From DASSFG01 sp035547915 (GTDB taxonomy: Bacteria > Planctomycetota > Planctomycetia > Pirellulales > JAICIG01), in contig DASZTS010000138.1 of NCBI GenBank assembly GCA_035547915.1, positions 1-64,000 of the forward strand: a DNA stretch of 64,000 nt, written 5' to 3'. Shown here piece by piece: positions 23,923 through 35,024 of this stretch. A program made the translations under genes and the position numbers. The notes beneath the pieces are model-generated. The model was given only the letters and a program-made list of their open reading frames with translations, had not been told where the DNA came from and ran no database searches. Positions within the stretch are counted from its first letter, which is position 1, and each line of letters begins with the position of its first letter.

Positions 23923-25503
23923 TCACCCGAGTCGATGGCCGCCTCGCTTGACGTCGGATAGGCTTTGACATTTTTCGACGAAGCGCCGGAGTACGTCCCG
24001 GCCTCGCTTGAGGTGAAAATTCTGCTCGGTCGACGCAAGGGCATCGATTTCGGAACGTCGATGGTTGACTGCGTCGTCAATCACGACAAAGCGCCCACGC
24101 CGCTCTGGCAAAACGAGTGAGAGTAACGCAATCATGGCATACGTCGCCCATTGCGGGCCCTGACTGAAGATTCGCAGGCGCCGCAGCGAACGGTCGGAGT
24201 TGAAGAAATTGCTGGCAACGTCGAGCATGCCGAGACAGAGGAATGACAGTTTCAGCTCCGTTTCGGAAATCCAGCCCTTTTGCCGCAGCCAATGGGCGCC
24301 CAGGTATCCGCCGGTAAAAAAGCTCACTCCGAGCAATCCATTCGCCAGCAGGTTGCGACAATCACCCAGATCGGCGTACTCCGTGCCATAGAGCCACGCA
24401 GCGCAATCCTGCATCGCTAGCGGCCGCCCCACCCCATTCAGCGCTACGTTGACGGCCAGTAACTTCGCCGCTTTGCAGGCCCGCCGGCCCCTGCTCTTTT
24501 CGGGCGGCCCCAATAGGGCATCGACTCTATCCAACACTCGGCGAATACCAGCCGTAGAAACTTGGACTTTTTCAATCCAGGCCTGCCATGTGAAGAAATA
24601 TGCAATCCAGAAGTATTCGACGGATGCGCCCGCGCAGGACAAAACCACACTTTTAACTAATGGAACGAGCAGATGCCCCGATGTTATCGGCTCCAGCCGC
24701 ATCGCTTGAATGATGCGGTTAGCCACCTCCATAGCGGCTCGGACCGTCGCGATCCTCATGATGATCTTTTCGGTTACCACAGGGCGAGTGGCATGTGCGT
24801 AAAGACCCATCTCGGCATGCATGCGCCGGGTCGTTTCCCGCAACGAGTTGGCCAGGTCTTGCGTCTCGGGAGGCGGTTTTCCGTCCTCTTGCCGCAGCAC
24901 TTGTTGCACGGTTTGGGCACAGACGGCGTCCACTTCTTCGGGAGATGACCGCAGAGGGTCCAGGTACTTGGGAATGATTACCGCGGTGCGCCGATAGACC
25001 CTTTGAAACTGCGCCTGAATCACGGCGATCATTCGCTGTTGCTCTTGCAGAGAGCGTTCCGGCGAGAGAAAGAGCAGGACCTTGGGTCGAAGCCAGTTGG
25101 AGATCGCTCGATTTGGTTCACGGTGGCAAGTCGCGCCTGATACGTCGCACAGGCGCCCGCGAACGTGCTGGATATAATCGGCGATCCCGCCAAGAGGCAC
25201 GCCGGCCTGCTCCAATTTGGCGGTGTCCACACGCTCACCACCGTGGCAATTGGGAAGGCTCGTCGGGATGTTTTCGATCAACGCGCGCTCCTCCTGGAGG
25301 AGACGCCTCGTTCGCGCGCGATCCAAAACGGAAGGGTAGACCAGAGTTACGGTGAGATGGTCGTCTTGAACGCAATTATCGCCCGGGGCTCTGTTTGCCT
25401 CGCCGATGTGCGGCGCGCCCGAAGCTAACTCAAAGGGCGACATGTCGGGGGCGCGCTCAGGTCGCGTGACAGCAACATCATCGCTGAGCGGTGGCTCTAG
25501 CAT
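23923..25503 (-). CDS. Multi-spanning membrane protein, unknown function
   Basis: 526 residues from ATG 25503, with AAGGAGG 7 nt upstream, so the start is firm. The first 280 residues are soluble, with helical, Gln/Arg-rich sequence (ERSLQEQQRMIAVIQAQFQR) and several His/Cys. Membrane segments follow at about 280-320 (LLVPLVKSVVLSCAGASVEY and FWIAYFFTWQAW), 395-420, 430-445 and 465-485. I do not recognise the family. It diverges from the Ku gene. Confidence 0.65.
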   Translation of the reverse strand: MLEPPLSDDVAVTRPERAPDMSPFELASGAPHIGEANRAPGDNCVQDDHLTVTLVYPSVLDRARTRRLLQEERALIENIPTSLPNCHGGERVDTAKLEQAGVPLGGIADYIQHVRGRLCDVSGATCHREPNRAISNWLRPKVLLFLSPERSLQEQQRMIAVIQAQFQRVYRRTAVIIPKYLDPLRSSPEEVDAVCAQTVQQVLRQEDGKPPPETQDLANSLRETTRRMHAEMGLYAHATRPVVTEKIIMRIATVRAAMEVANRIIQAMRLEPITSGHLLVPLVKSVVLSCAGASVEYFWIAYFFTWQAWIEKVQVSTAGIRRVLDRVDALLGPPEKSRGRRACKAAKLLAVNVALNGVGRPLAMQDCAAWLYGTEYADLGDCRNLLANGLLGVSFFTGGYLGAHWLRQKGWISETELKLSFLCLGMLDVASNFFNSDRSLRRLRIFSQGPQWATYAMIALLSLVLPERRGRFVVIDDAVNHRRSEIDALASTEQNFHLKRGRDVLRRFVEKCQSLSDVKRGGHRLG

Positions 25504-25892
25504 GCCGATCCTCCTTGACCAACTATTACCTAACCATCGAATCGATTTTATCTCTGCGTCGCGGTGGCCTGATCAGACTCGCCAACTCCTTTGCGTCCGG
25601 CTCTTCGGCCGGTAGGTACCGCGTCCGCCCCCGCTCACGAGCAAACTCGATGACAGCCGGCCGCCCGATCACCAACTCCCTGCCGGCAGGGGAGACCAAG
25701 GCGTTCGCCCGGTCTGCCGTTTGCGGTTCGAACACGAGCGATGCCGTTGTTCGCAGGAATTGTGCCGCAGACGAAGCAAAAAAGCCGACCCCCGACCCGG
25801 AGTCCTGTGGTGTGCGCTTTGCTGCATTTGCGCAACAATGCATGCCGCCGAGGGTTCGGGTACGGCGGGCAGATTCACGGGAGCCCCGAGAA
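25504..25892. other. Region upstream of ku, no confident gene
   Basis: Open frames exist on both strands. The minus-strand one ending at 25526 contains SPAGRELVIGRPAVIEFARE and could be a small protein, but it has no clear start or ribosome site and would overlap the beginning of ku. The plus-strand frame of ku extends through the region but looks non-coding before 25893. Confidence 0.35.
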
Positions 25893-26792
25893 ATGGTTGC
25901 GACGCGCCGCAAGAGCAAAGCCAAGCCACGATCGAAATTTCGCGCAAGCTGGCGTGGCCAGATTCGGTTCGGCTTGGTCGCCTTCGAAGTTCAAGCGGTC
26001 AATGCGGAAATCAAGGAGAACGCAGAAGTCCATTTTCATCTCCTTCACGCACCCGACCATGAGCGAATACACTATGCCAAAATGTGCCCGACGCATGGCG
26101 AGGTCCCCAACGCCGAAATCGTCGAGGGCTTCGAATATGCCAAAGGCAAATACATCGAGTTCGAGAAGGAGGAACTCGATCTACTGCGGTCGGAGAGTGA
26201 AAAGGCGTTGACGATCGATGCGTTTGTCACGGCGGACGAGATCGACCCGATGTACTTCGACGGCCGCATGTACTATTTGCTTCCCTCAGGAAACGGGGCG
26301 AGTGAACCGTATGCCCTGCTCGAAGCCGCCATGCGCCGCAAGCAACGCTACGGTGTCGGCCAGGTCGTGTTCTCGGGTCGCGAACAACTCGCACTCGTGC
26401 GGCCGGTGGAGGGTGTGCTGACGATGGCCATGCTCAATTACGAGGCCGAGATCCGCAAACCGGCGGATATCAAGCACGAGATGAGCCGCGTGCAGGCGAC
26501 CGGCCGAAAGCTGAAACTGGCCGAGCAACTGGTCGGCCAGTGGCAGGACGGCGAGTTTGATTTCAGTCGATACGAGGACCGGTATCGACAGAAAGTAAAA
26601 CAAGCAATCGCGGCCAAAAGAGAAGGCTCCGTGGTTGCGGCGCCAGAGGAAGAAGAGCCACAGGTCATCAATCTGATGGATGCTCTGAAACGCAGCCTGG
26701 CCGACAGCGGCTCGAAGGGAACTATGCAACGCAAAAGGAGCAGCACCGCCGGGGTGAAACGGAAACGCGCGTCTCGCCGTCGGCGGGCGTGA
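25893..26792 (+). CDS. ku: Bacterial Ku, DNA end-binding protein
   Basis: 299 residues from ATG 25893, where Ku homology begins (FRASWRGQIRFGLVAFEVQA); GGGAG is 9-13 nt upstream. The Ku core follows (RIHYAKMCPTHGEVPN, then EIVEGFEYAKGKYIEF). Residues 230-299 are an acidic segment and a very basic tail (KRKRASRRRRA), typical of DNA-binding extensions in bacterial Ku. Ku homodimers thread onto double-strand ends and recruit LigD for non-homologous end joining. No ligD is found in this window, so the partner must be elsewhere. Confidence 0.95.
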   Translation: MVATRRKSKAKPRSKFRASWRGQIRFGLVAFEVQAVNAEIKENAEVHFHLLHAPDHERIHYAKMCPTHGEVPNAEIVEGFEYAKGKYIEFEKEELDLLRSESEKALTIDAFVTADEIDPMYFDGRMYYLLPSGNGASEPYALLEAAMRRKQRYGVGQVVFSGREQLALVRPVEGVLTMAMLNYEAEIRKPADIKHEMSRVQATGRKLKLAEQLVGQWQDGEFDFSRYEDRYRQKVKQAIAAKREGSVVAAPEEEEPQVINLMDALKRSLADSGSKGTMQRKRSSTAGVKRKRASRRRRA

Positions 26793-26833
26793 CAAAAGTT
26801 GTCACGTCCCCAGCCAACTCGTCTCTCAGGCTG

Positions 26834-27268
26834 TTAGGTGGTCACCTGTTGGGTTGCCTGTTGGGCCGAGATGTCCTGGATAGCCTGCTCGTATTGGACA
26901 TACTCTTGCAGGCCGGTGAAGTATTGTTGGCCGAGTGGTCCAGCCGCGGATTGACCGGTCCCGGCCGTCGCCAGGTCGTCTAGCCAGGGATTATTTCCCA
27001 GGTATGGATTTGCCACCTCCGCACCGGCGCTCGTAGCTGGATTCGGTCCGTTCGTGGCAAAATTGGTATTTTGGTTCATCGTGGATAGGCCACCGGCGCT
27101 CGTAGCCTGAACCGGCGTGGCCTGGGCTGCGATCGGATCTTGAAGCTGCGGCGTTACTCCCACAGCGGCAGCTAACGCACGGCTCTCCAGCCGCTCGGTG
27201 CTGAGCACTCGACCTGATGGCGGCTTTAGACGGCTTCGCCGCTGGCCACGAGATCTTTCGAACAACAT
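26834..27268 (-). CDS. Small exported protein with LEPR-like N-terminal motif
   Basis: 144 residues from ATG 27268, with AAGGAGG upstream. The basic N-terminus followed by VLSTERLESRALAA is a variant of the LEPR-XLL segment found at the start of many planctomycete surface proteins. The rest is low-complexity, rich in Ala, Thr, Gln and Asn, and includes two copies of ATSAG. There is no recognisable fold. It converges with ku. Confidence 0.65.
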   Translation of the reverse strand: MLFERSRGQRRSRLKPPSGRVLSTERLESRALAAAVGVTPQLQDPIAAQATPVQATSAGGLSTMNQNTNFATNGPNPATSAGAEVANPYLGNNPWLDDLATAGTGQSAAGPLGQQYFTGLQEYVQYEQAIQDISAQQATQQVTT

Positions 27269-27486
27269 GATGCCCTCCTTTGTTCTATTGTTTACCGGTG
27301 GCTATGCACACAACTTGGCAGCCCTGCTTGCTCCGATGCAAATGGGGCGCCGCCGGTGCCCAGCCTTCTCTCGCTACGAAATCGCGCGGACGCGCAGCAA
27401 GCCTGCGACTACCTGAAGTTCCAAGCGGGCACGAGGCCGCCACGTCAGTGACTTGAGTGACTCGAGCAAAGAATCGCCGTAGTACA

Positions 27487-27586
27487 ACAGCGGCTGACAA
27501 AACCCGGAAGCCGGAGCGCAGAGGGAAAAAAATCGGCCGTGAAACGCCGATTCTCGGAAGCTCGATCCGGTTTTGTCGGTTGCTGT
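27487..27586 (+). repeat. 100-bp inverted-repeat element, copy 7 (with compensatory base change)
   Basis: Left arm ACAGCGGCTGACAAAACC, right arm GGTTTTGTCGGTTGCTGT. Relative to the family, the second base is C instead of G and its partner is G instead of C, so pairing is kept. The central hairpin is intact. (Copy 6 is the remnant at 21161-21188.). Confidence 0.93.
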
Positions 27587-27655
27587 AAGTGCCTGTCCGA
27601 GAACCGATGTTGCGACAGGAACGATTCGACTCGCCAGCAGGTTTTCGGATCGGCT

Positions 27656-27865
27656 CTAAAACATGCCGCGGCCGCCCATGCGCATTCCGGTCTGTGGAAT
27701 GGGAATCTCCAGGTCGGCCACCGAGTGCGTGGCGTCAGGAATTCGTCCAGCCGGCCGAGGGGGGACATTCTGCGAACACAACTGTTGGCAATTCCTTCTA
27801 CCCGGTTTGGCCGCATTGAGTGGGCCATTCAGAGGAGTAATCTTCCAATCCCGGGCGCGGCGCAC
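27656..27865 (-). CDS. Doubtful small protein
   Basis: A frame of 69 residues from GTG 27865 ending IPIPQTGMRMGGRGMF. The end resembles the Gly/Met-rich tails of small exported planctomycete proteins, but the rest (Pro, Arg, Asn-rich) matches nothing I know, and the start has only a weak ribosome site. It follows the 36-residue membrane peptide in the same direction. Confidence 0.3.
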   Translation of the reverse strand: MRRARDWKITPLNGPLNAAKPGRRNCQQLCSQNVPPRPAGRIPDATHSVADLEIPIPQTGMRMGGRGMF

Positions 27866-27922
27866 CTGTCGATTAAAATGGCGTCGAATCGTTCGTACCG
27901 ACAGGCCTTATCCTGTTATCGA

Positions 27923-28033
27923 TCACGCGACGAGTCGCCAGATCAAGTACACGAAGACGGTCACGCATCCCATCACGGCGTAGCCGTCAATCAGCACTTC
28001 ACGCCAGTGTTGTTGTACAACGGATCTCTTCAT
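27923..28033 (-). CDS. 36-residue membrane peptide
   Basis: ATG 28033, with GGAG 10 nt upstream, to TGA at 27923. The sequence starts MKRSVVQQHWREVLIDGYAV and then has one membrane span (VMGCVTVFVYLIWRLVA) that runs to the end. Short single-span peptides like this are common but hard to prove from sequence. No family recognised. Confidence 0.42.
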   Translation of the reverse strand: MKRSVVQQHWREVLIDGYAVMGCVTVFVYLIWRLVA

Positions 28034-28749
28034 AGATTGGCGCTCCACACTGTCGGACGACATCATGCGGGGGCGTAAGGCAGTGCCCTATCCGCTCGGC
28101 CCGGACGTGTTTTCGATACAGGCCGTACTCTTTCGCCCGGTCGTGAATACCGGAGCGCTGCCGCCGTGAGGCGATGCAGCACTACGACGATGTGCGCGAC
28201 ATTCGTCGGTACGGCCGTCAGGCTCTGGGCTTCGTGCGCTTGTGAAAGTGCGGTCCAAGTTGATGCTTCGCGGGTGCCCTGTCCCGCTCGGCACTTATCG
28301 GCAGCCCATGCCGGGCGGTTGCTTCCAATCCGGAACAATCGGCATAACTTCGCCAGTCTGCCGCGGCGCACGCAGTTGCCCCAACTGACCTGTATCGCCT
28401 TTCAGGTGTCATTCGATCAAGATGTGGCGAACGACCGGATTCACCTCCGTGTCGCCGAGTACGGACCCAGCAGCTCGAGCGAGGCCGCTCGCCACCTGTC
28501 TCATCGGTTCAGCCGAAGAGGCTGCCGGCAACTCGCCGGTCGAAGTCTTATCGGTGGTTTTCAGCATTCCTTGCTCGGCGCATACCTCGCTGCTATCTTT
28601 GCGCCGTCCACTTCTTTCCATCGCATCTCGGGCTCGGTCATGGTCTGCCGGCGAGCGCAGGGCGCAGCAGGTTGTCGACGGGACGCACCTTCGCTTTCGC
28701 GATTCTTGCCGTCTGATCAACCAGTGCAGGGTCGCCGCCGGGTGTCGTA
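28034..28749. other. Long stretch without a convincing gene
   Basis: About 700 bp with overlapping frames on both strands that have Arg/Ser/Pro-rich, unfamiliar translations and no ribosome sites. It may be decayed coding DNA. It ends at the start of the 549-residue membrane protein. Confidence 0.4.
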
Positions 28750-30399
28750 ATGACCGCTGAGAAGATCTTGCTCTTGATGGCCTTGGTGGCGATCTTCGTC
28801 GCCGTCGCGAGCTTCGTCGGTTTGGTTGCGACATGGGCGGCCGTTTCGCCCAGACATTGGTTTCTGCGAACGGTCGCCGTACTCGTGTCGTTGCTGATGT
28901 GGCGGATCGCGGATGGCTCCCTGTGGATCATGTTTTTCGCGGAGTCGTCGGTGGTCATGCTGTGCGTCGGCATCGCCCGCTACCGACGGCGGCATAGGGA
29001 GCGCCAAGGAAACGACTCCGCCGAGGATCGATTTCACTTCTCGGTGGCCGACCTGTTGTTGACCATCGTCGTCGCCTGTGTCCCGTTGGCGGTCGTCGCC
29101 AGCCTGCCGCCGCGCGTGTGGGCCGGTGATGGGCCGTGGGAAGAAGTGGTGGCGGGCACCGTCCTCGGCCTGGTGACACTCGCCGGTGTCTGGGTCGGCT
29201 TGCACATCAAACGGCGCCGGTATCGGCTGGCGGCCGTGTTGCTTTTTCCGCCGTTGGCGTTGGTCGCCGCCTGGATCTGGTTGACCGAGGCCAAAGGTAA
29301 GGCGGGCCCGCGCGATCGATCGATCCGCGCGGGCCGCCTTCTCTATGCGGCGACGATCTCGTCGTCGGTCGCTCTGTTTTGGTGGCGGCTGGCTTATCCG
29401 GCATTCGCGCCCGCTCTGTCGCTCACCGACGCTTACGGCGATCAAGACCTCTATGCGGCGGCTGGGATGGTCCAGACGTCGAATATCCCGCGTTGGTGGC
29501 TCGAGCATGTCGGGCTCCGATCACCCTCCGGCTCCCAGCCCGCCCCTCTGCCTTGGCTTGAGTTGCAGCCGGTCATCGCGGCCAACGAGGAAGCCCTCGC
29601 GCTGGCAGACGCGGCCCTGGAAGACGATATTCGCATAGGGCTCAACGGTCCGGATGGCACGTCGTCAGCGTTCGGCGTCCAGATCAACCAACTTTGGCTG
29701 TTGGCGCAGGTGCTGCTCGCCCGAGGTGACCTGCTGCGGGAAGAAGGGAATATCGACGCGGCGGCGGATCGCTATCTCGAAGTATTGCGCCTCGGCGGTG
29801 TGATGGGTCACGGTCCCTTCTTGGTTCACCAGGACATGGGCTTTCGCATCGAATCGCTTGCTTTGGAGGGGATACGAAGCATTGCTCAGGATCTGGCGGA
29901 TGCCCGAGTCGCCGCGATCGAGCGGCGGCTGCTGGCGTTTGACGACGACCGGGAATCGACCCACACCGTGGCCCTCCGCGAAGATGCTTACCGCGATCAA
30001 GTGCAGGCTTGGGATGCGCGCTGGCTACGCCCGCTGACGGACAATGCCATGGAACCGCGCATCCGGGAGCGCGGGCAGTCGACGTCGGCCGCTCTGCGAC
30101 TGCTCGTCTGCCACTTGGCGCTTTTGCGGTATCGCCGGGCGAACGGCAGCTATCCGCCAACGGTGGCGGAGCTCGTACCGACGTATTTGACCAGCCTTCC
30201 GGCCGACCCTTTCTCCGACGGCGGGTTTGTGTACGGTCGGCAGGGAGAAGCCTACCGGCTCTACAGCGTGGGGTTGAACGGATCCGACGACGGCGGCCGA
30301 GACCCAGGTTGGCCGCTCGTCCTGACAAGTCCACGCTCGGTTCCCGATCTGGTGTTCGATCTCATCCCGCGACGCGATGCTGGAGCGGCGGGCGAATGA
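28750..30399 (+). CDS. Planctomycete membrane protein with GspG-like C-terminal segment
   Basis: 549 residues. Five or so membrane segments lie in the first 220 residues, followed by a helical region at about 270-440 with TPR-like spacing. The end, from ALRLLVCHLALLRYRRANGS through PPTVAELVPTYLTSLPADPF to LYSVGLNGSDDGG, has the form of the C-terminal part of type II secretion pseudopilin GspG, which also recurs in uncharacterised planctomycete membrane proteins. The function is unknown. It converges with the kinase gene. Confidence 0.7.
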   Translation: MTAEKILLLMALVAIFVAVASFVGLVATWAAVSPRHWFLRTVAVLVSLLMWRIADGSLWIMFFAESSVVMLCVGIARYRRRHRERQGNDSAEDRFHFSVADLLLTIVVACVPLAVVASLPPRVWAGDGPWEEVVAGTVLGLVTLAGVWVGLHIKRRRYRLAAVLLFPPLALVAAWIWLTEAKGKAGPRDRSIRAGRLLYAATISSSVALFWWRLAYPAFAPALSLTDAYGDQDLYAAAGMVQTSNIPRWWLEHVGLRSPSGSQPAPLPWLELQPVIAANEEALALADAALEDDIRIGLNGPDGTSSAFGVQINQLWLLAQVLLARGDLLREEGNIDAAADRYLEVLRLGGVMGHGPFLVHQDMGFRIESLALEGIRSIAQDLADARVAAIERRLLAFDDDRESTHTVALREDAYRDQVQAWDARWLRPLTDNAMEPRIRERGQSTSAALRLLVCHLALLRYRRANGSYPPTVAELVPTYLTSLPADPFSDGGFVYGRQGEAYRLYSVGLNGSDDGGRDPGWPLVLTSPRSVPDLVFDLIPRRDAGAAGE

Positions 30400-30468
30400 A
30401 CCGCGCGCGGTGCATGCCGACAGGGCGAATGCGGCATGGTTCGGCAGACCGGATCGGGCCCGACCGCG

Positions 30469-32742
30469 TCAAGGTTGTGTCGCGGTAGGTGCGCTCTCGG
30501 GCTCGTGCCCGAGCGCTGCGATCGCGGCTTCCGAGGCGCGATTGGCACGCCCGAGCGCGCTCGGCCAGATGACGCTCGTTGGTTCCAATTCGACGAGCTG
30601 ATGGAGGATCGCAATCGACCGTTGGAACGAATCCTGGGCCGCTTGCCATCGCTCGAGGCCGGCCTGTGCCTGGCCCAGATCGTACCAGGCGTCGGCCAAC
30701 TCGCCGCGGTCGGCGGTCGGGGAGTGATCATTCACGATCCGCTGCCAGACGGCCAGCGATCGGCCAAAATCGTCGGCGGCCCCGGAGAGGTCGTCGGCCT
30801 GCGCCTTCAATTCGGCCAGGCTGCGATGGCAGAGCGCCAGGTCGCGTTGATATTCCAGCCGGTCGGGATGCTTTTCGACAAGCTCCTCGAAGGCGGCGAG
30901 CGCCTGGCGAAACGCGCTGAGCGCCTCCTCGCGCGATCCGCTCGTATGATGAATCCGCCCGACGCGCAAGATGGCACTGGCCAGATCGTGCCGGACGCGC
31001 CCGTCGCCGTCGTCCTCGTCGAGCAGTTTCTCGTAGTACGCCAGGGCGTCGCCGAGCAGGCGTTTGCGGAGGGCCTGCACATGGTCGCCTTCCAGCGTTT
31101 CTTCTTCGGTGACCATACTCACGTAATTGTCCAAGGCGCGGCGGGCCTCGAGCCGTGCTTCCCGTTCGGCGGCCAGGGCGGCATGTGCCTGGCGCTTGGC
31201 CGCGGTCTCGGCCTCGAGCGCCACGCGGGTGGCATCGCGCTCGTGCTCGGCCTGTTGCTTGGCCGAGTGCACGAGGAGGGCCGCCACCACGGAAATCGCC
31301 GAGACGAGCACCAGCGCCGCGGCCGCCGCCTCGACCCCGCGTCGGTGCCGACGCGCCCAACGTGCCAGCCGCTCGTGCCATTCGGCGCGATGCGCGGCCA
31401 CAGGCTCATCGGCCAGCCAACGCTCTAATTCCTCGGCCAGGGCCCGCGGCGATGCATAACGGTCGGCCGGCTCGAGGGCCATGGCCTTCAAGCAGATCGC
31501 CTCAAGCGCGGCCGGGATCTCGGGTCGCAACGTGCGGGGCGGCCGCAAGTCGCCGCGGCGGGCACGTTCGAGCACGCGCGCCAGGCTTTCGTCTTCGAAG
31601 GGAGCCTGGCCGGTCAGCAGGCAGTAGAGCGTGGCGCCGAGACTGTAGACGTCGCTCGGCACGCCGATGCGGTCGAGCGACCCGGCCGCCTGCTCGGGGC
31701 TCATGTAAGCCGGCGTACCGATGGCCGCGCCCATCTGCGTCGGCGCGGTGCCGGTGGTCCAAGCCGGCCGGCTGGCGCCCAATTCGTCGGCCCGCGCCGT
31801 GCTCTGCGAGGCAAACTCGTCGGTCGCCACGGAACCGATCGCCACCGGCTGCTCGGCCGTGCCGATCGGCTTGGCCAGCCCCCAATCGACGACGAGCGTC
31901 TCACCGTAGGCGCCCAGCATGATGTTGGCCGGTTTCAGGTCGCGGTGCAGCACGCCGCGGCTGTGCGCGTATTCGATCGCGTTACAAACGTCGATGAACC
32001 GCGCCAAGAGCTTTCGCAGCTCGAGCAGCCGCTCGCCCTCGTCGCGGCCAGCGGAGTTGGCCCGATGATACTGCTGGATCGCCTCCTTGAGACTCTCGCC
32101 GCGGATGAACCGCATGGCATAGAACGGGCGACCGTCGTCGGACGTGCCCAGGCTGTACACCGGTACGATGCCGGGGTGCTCCAGTCCGCCCGTGACTTCC
32201 GCCTCGAGGATGAACCGGGCTCGGTTTTCGGGGGTATCGAGCCGTGTGTCGCGAATGCGCTTGAGCGCGACCTCGCGCTTGAGTTCGGCGTCGTGAGCCA
32301 CATAGACTTCGCCCAGTCCGCCGTGCGCGTGCGGTCGCAGGAGCCGGAAACGCAGTTCGGCCGCCGCGGCAACCGCGGCGGGCTGTTCAGCCGCGGCCGG
32401 CGCGACCTCGGTCGCTGCCAAGGTCGCCTCGCGACCCGCCAGCGTGGAGTGCTGCCGGTGGGCGACGAGCGGTTCCAATTCCCCCCGCACCGCGTTGGCC
32501 GCCGGGAGGCGGGCCAGGATCTGCGCCGCGTCGCCCTGGTGTCTCGAAAGCTGCTGCTCGACAAGCTTTTCGACGAGCGCGCGCTGCTCGGCAGTCAGAG
32601 TGCCGCCTGCCACGAGCAAGTCGACGAGGCAGCCGTCGTGCCGCGTGGACCACGAGCGCGCGGCCGTCAACAACGCATCACGCGACACAAAACCGACGAC
32701 CCAGGCCAGAATGCCAAACAATAACTGGCGGTCGTAGTTCAT
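30469..32742 (-). CDS. Ser/Thr protein kinase with transmembrane segment and C-terminal TPR-like repeats
   Basis: 757 residues. The kinase domain spans about 130-455: glycine loop AHGGLGEVYVA, Lys in VALKRI, catalytic loop VLHRDLKPANIML with intact Asp, DWG in place of DFG, and GTPAYMSPEQA before the substrate site. All catalytic residues are present. A membrane span follows (AAAALVLVSAISVVAALLV), then a coiled coil and TPR-like helices (EALSAFRQALAAFEELVEKH). This layout is characteristic of Hanks-type kinases in planctomycetes, where the C-terminal part is thought to face outward or bind partners. Substrate unknown. Confidence 0.93.
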   Translation of the reverse strand: MNYDRQLLFGILAWVVGFVSRDALLTAARSWSTRHDGCLVDLLVAGGTLTAEQRALVEKLVEQQLSRHQGDAAQILARLPAANAVRGELEPLVAHRQHSTLAGREATLAATEVAPAAAEQPAAVAAAAELRFRLLRPHAHGGLGEVYVAHDAELKREVALKRIRDTRLDTPENRARFILEAEVTGGLEHPGIVPVYSLGTSDDGRPFYAMRFIRGESLKEAIQQYHRANSAGRDEGERLLELRKLLARFIDVCNAIEYAHSRGVLHRDLKPANIMLGAYGETLVVDWGLAKPIGTAEQPVAIGSVATDEFASQSTARADELGASRPAWTTGTAPTQMGAAIGTPAYMSPEQAAGSLDRIGVPSDVYSLGATLYCLLTGQAPFEDESLARVLERARRGDLRPPRTLRPEIPAALEAICLKAMALEPADRYASPRALAEELERWLADEPVAAHRAEWHERLARWARRHRRGVEAAAAALVLVSAISVVAALLVHSAKQQAEHERDATRVALEAETAAKRQAHAALAAEREARLEARRALDNYVSMVTEEETLEGDHVQALRKRLLGDALAYYEKLLDEDDGDGRVRHDLASAILRVGRIHHTSGSREEALSAFRQALAAFEELVEKHPDRLEYQRDLALCHRSLAELKAQADDLSGAADDFGRSLAVWQRIVNDHSPTADRGELADAWYDLGQAQAGLERWQAAQDSFQRSIAILHQLVELEPTSVIWPSALGRANRASEAAIAALGHEPESAPTATQP

Positions 32743-32859
32743 GGTGGCGGCAACCGATTCGGGTCCGGCTACCTACACTTTAAGCATCGGCATGCGCGCA
32801 CGCGAGCCGGTTCGGCAGCATGAGCCTGCTGGCTGCAAACGCACCGACCGGCTGGCCGG

Positions 32860-34650
<1,791 letters not shown>

Positions 34651-35024
34651 GTAGTGCCAGAGTTCGGCCGCGCCAGCATCCGTGCGGCTTGGCAGCCGAA
34701 CGCAGATGCTCCAATAGCTCGTAACATTGCCTTGCGGCCCGGGGGTAAGACTGCAACGACGAGCGCTTATCTGCCATGCCGGCCTCCCGCGCGAGAAGCA
34801 AACCAGCGGCTGGCAGAGAACCGGGCAATATAACAAACCGGTGGGTGACACACAATGCAGATTGATCCGCGACAACGCCTGACGAGCGGTTGGCGGCTGG
34901 GCCATTTATTCGTCGCGAAGACGGTTACAATCGGCGGAGACAAAGCGCCATGAACGATTTGGCGATTCGGATCGACCTGCGGCGAGACCGTGCCGGTCAA
35001 AGTAGTGGGAGCAGTGGGAGTCGG
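34651..35024. other. Divergent intergenic region between rpsA and the GH18 gene
   Basis: About 370 bp that must hold both promoters. Weak frames extend from both genes into it. An alternative start of the GH18 protein at ATG 34950 has GGAG 10 nt upstream. No clear -35/-10 pair was identified. Confidence 0.4.

Noticed and set aside
28166..28750. A 194-codon frame upstream of the 549-residue membrane protein
   Set aside because: Its translation is Arg/Ser/Cys-rich without a recognisable domain, it has no ribosome site, and comparable frames exist on the opposite strand.
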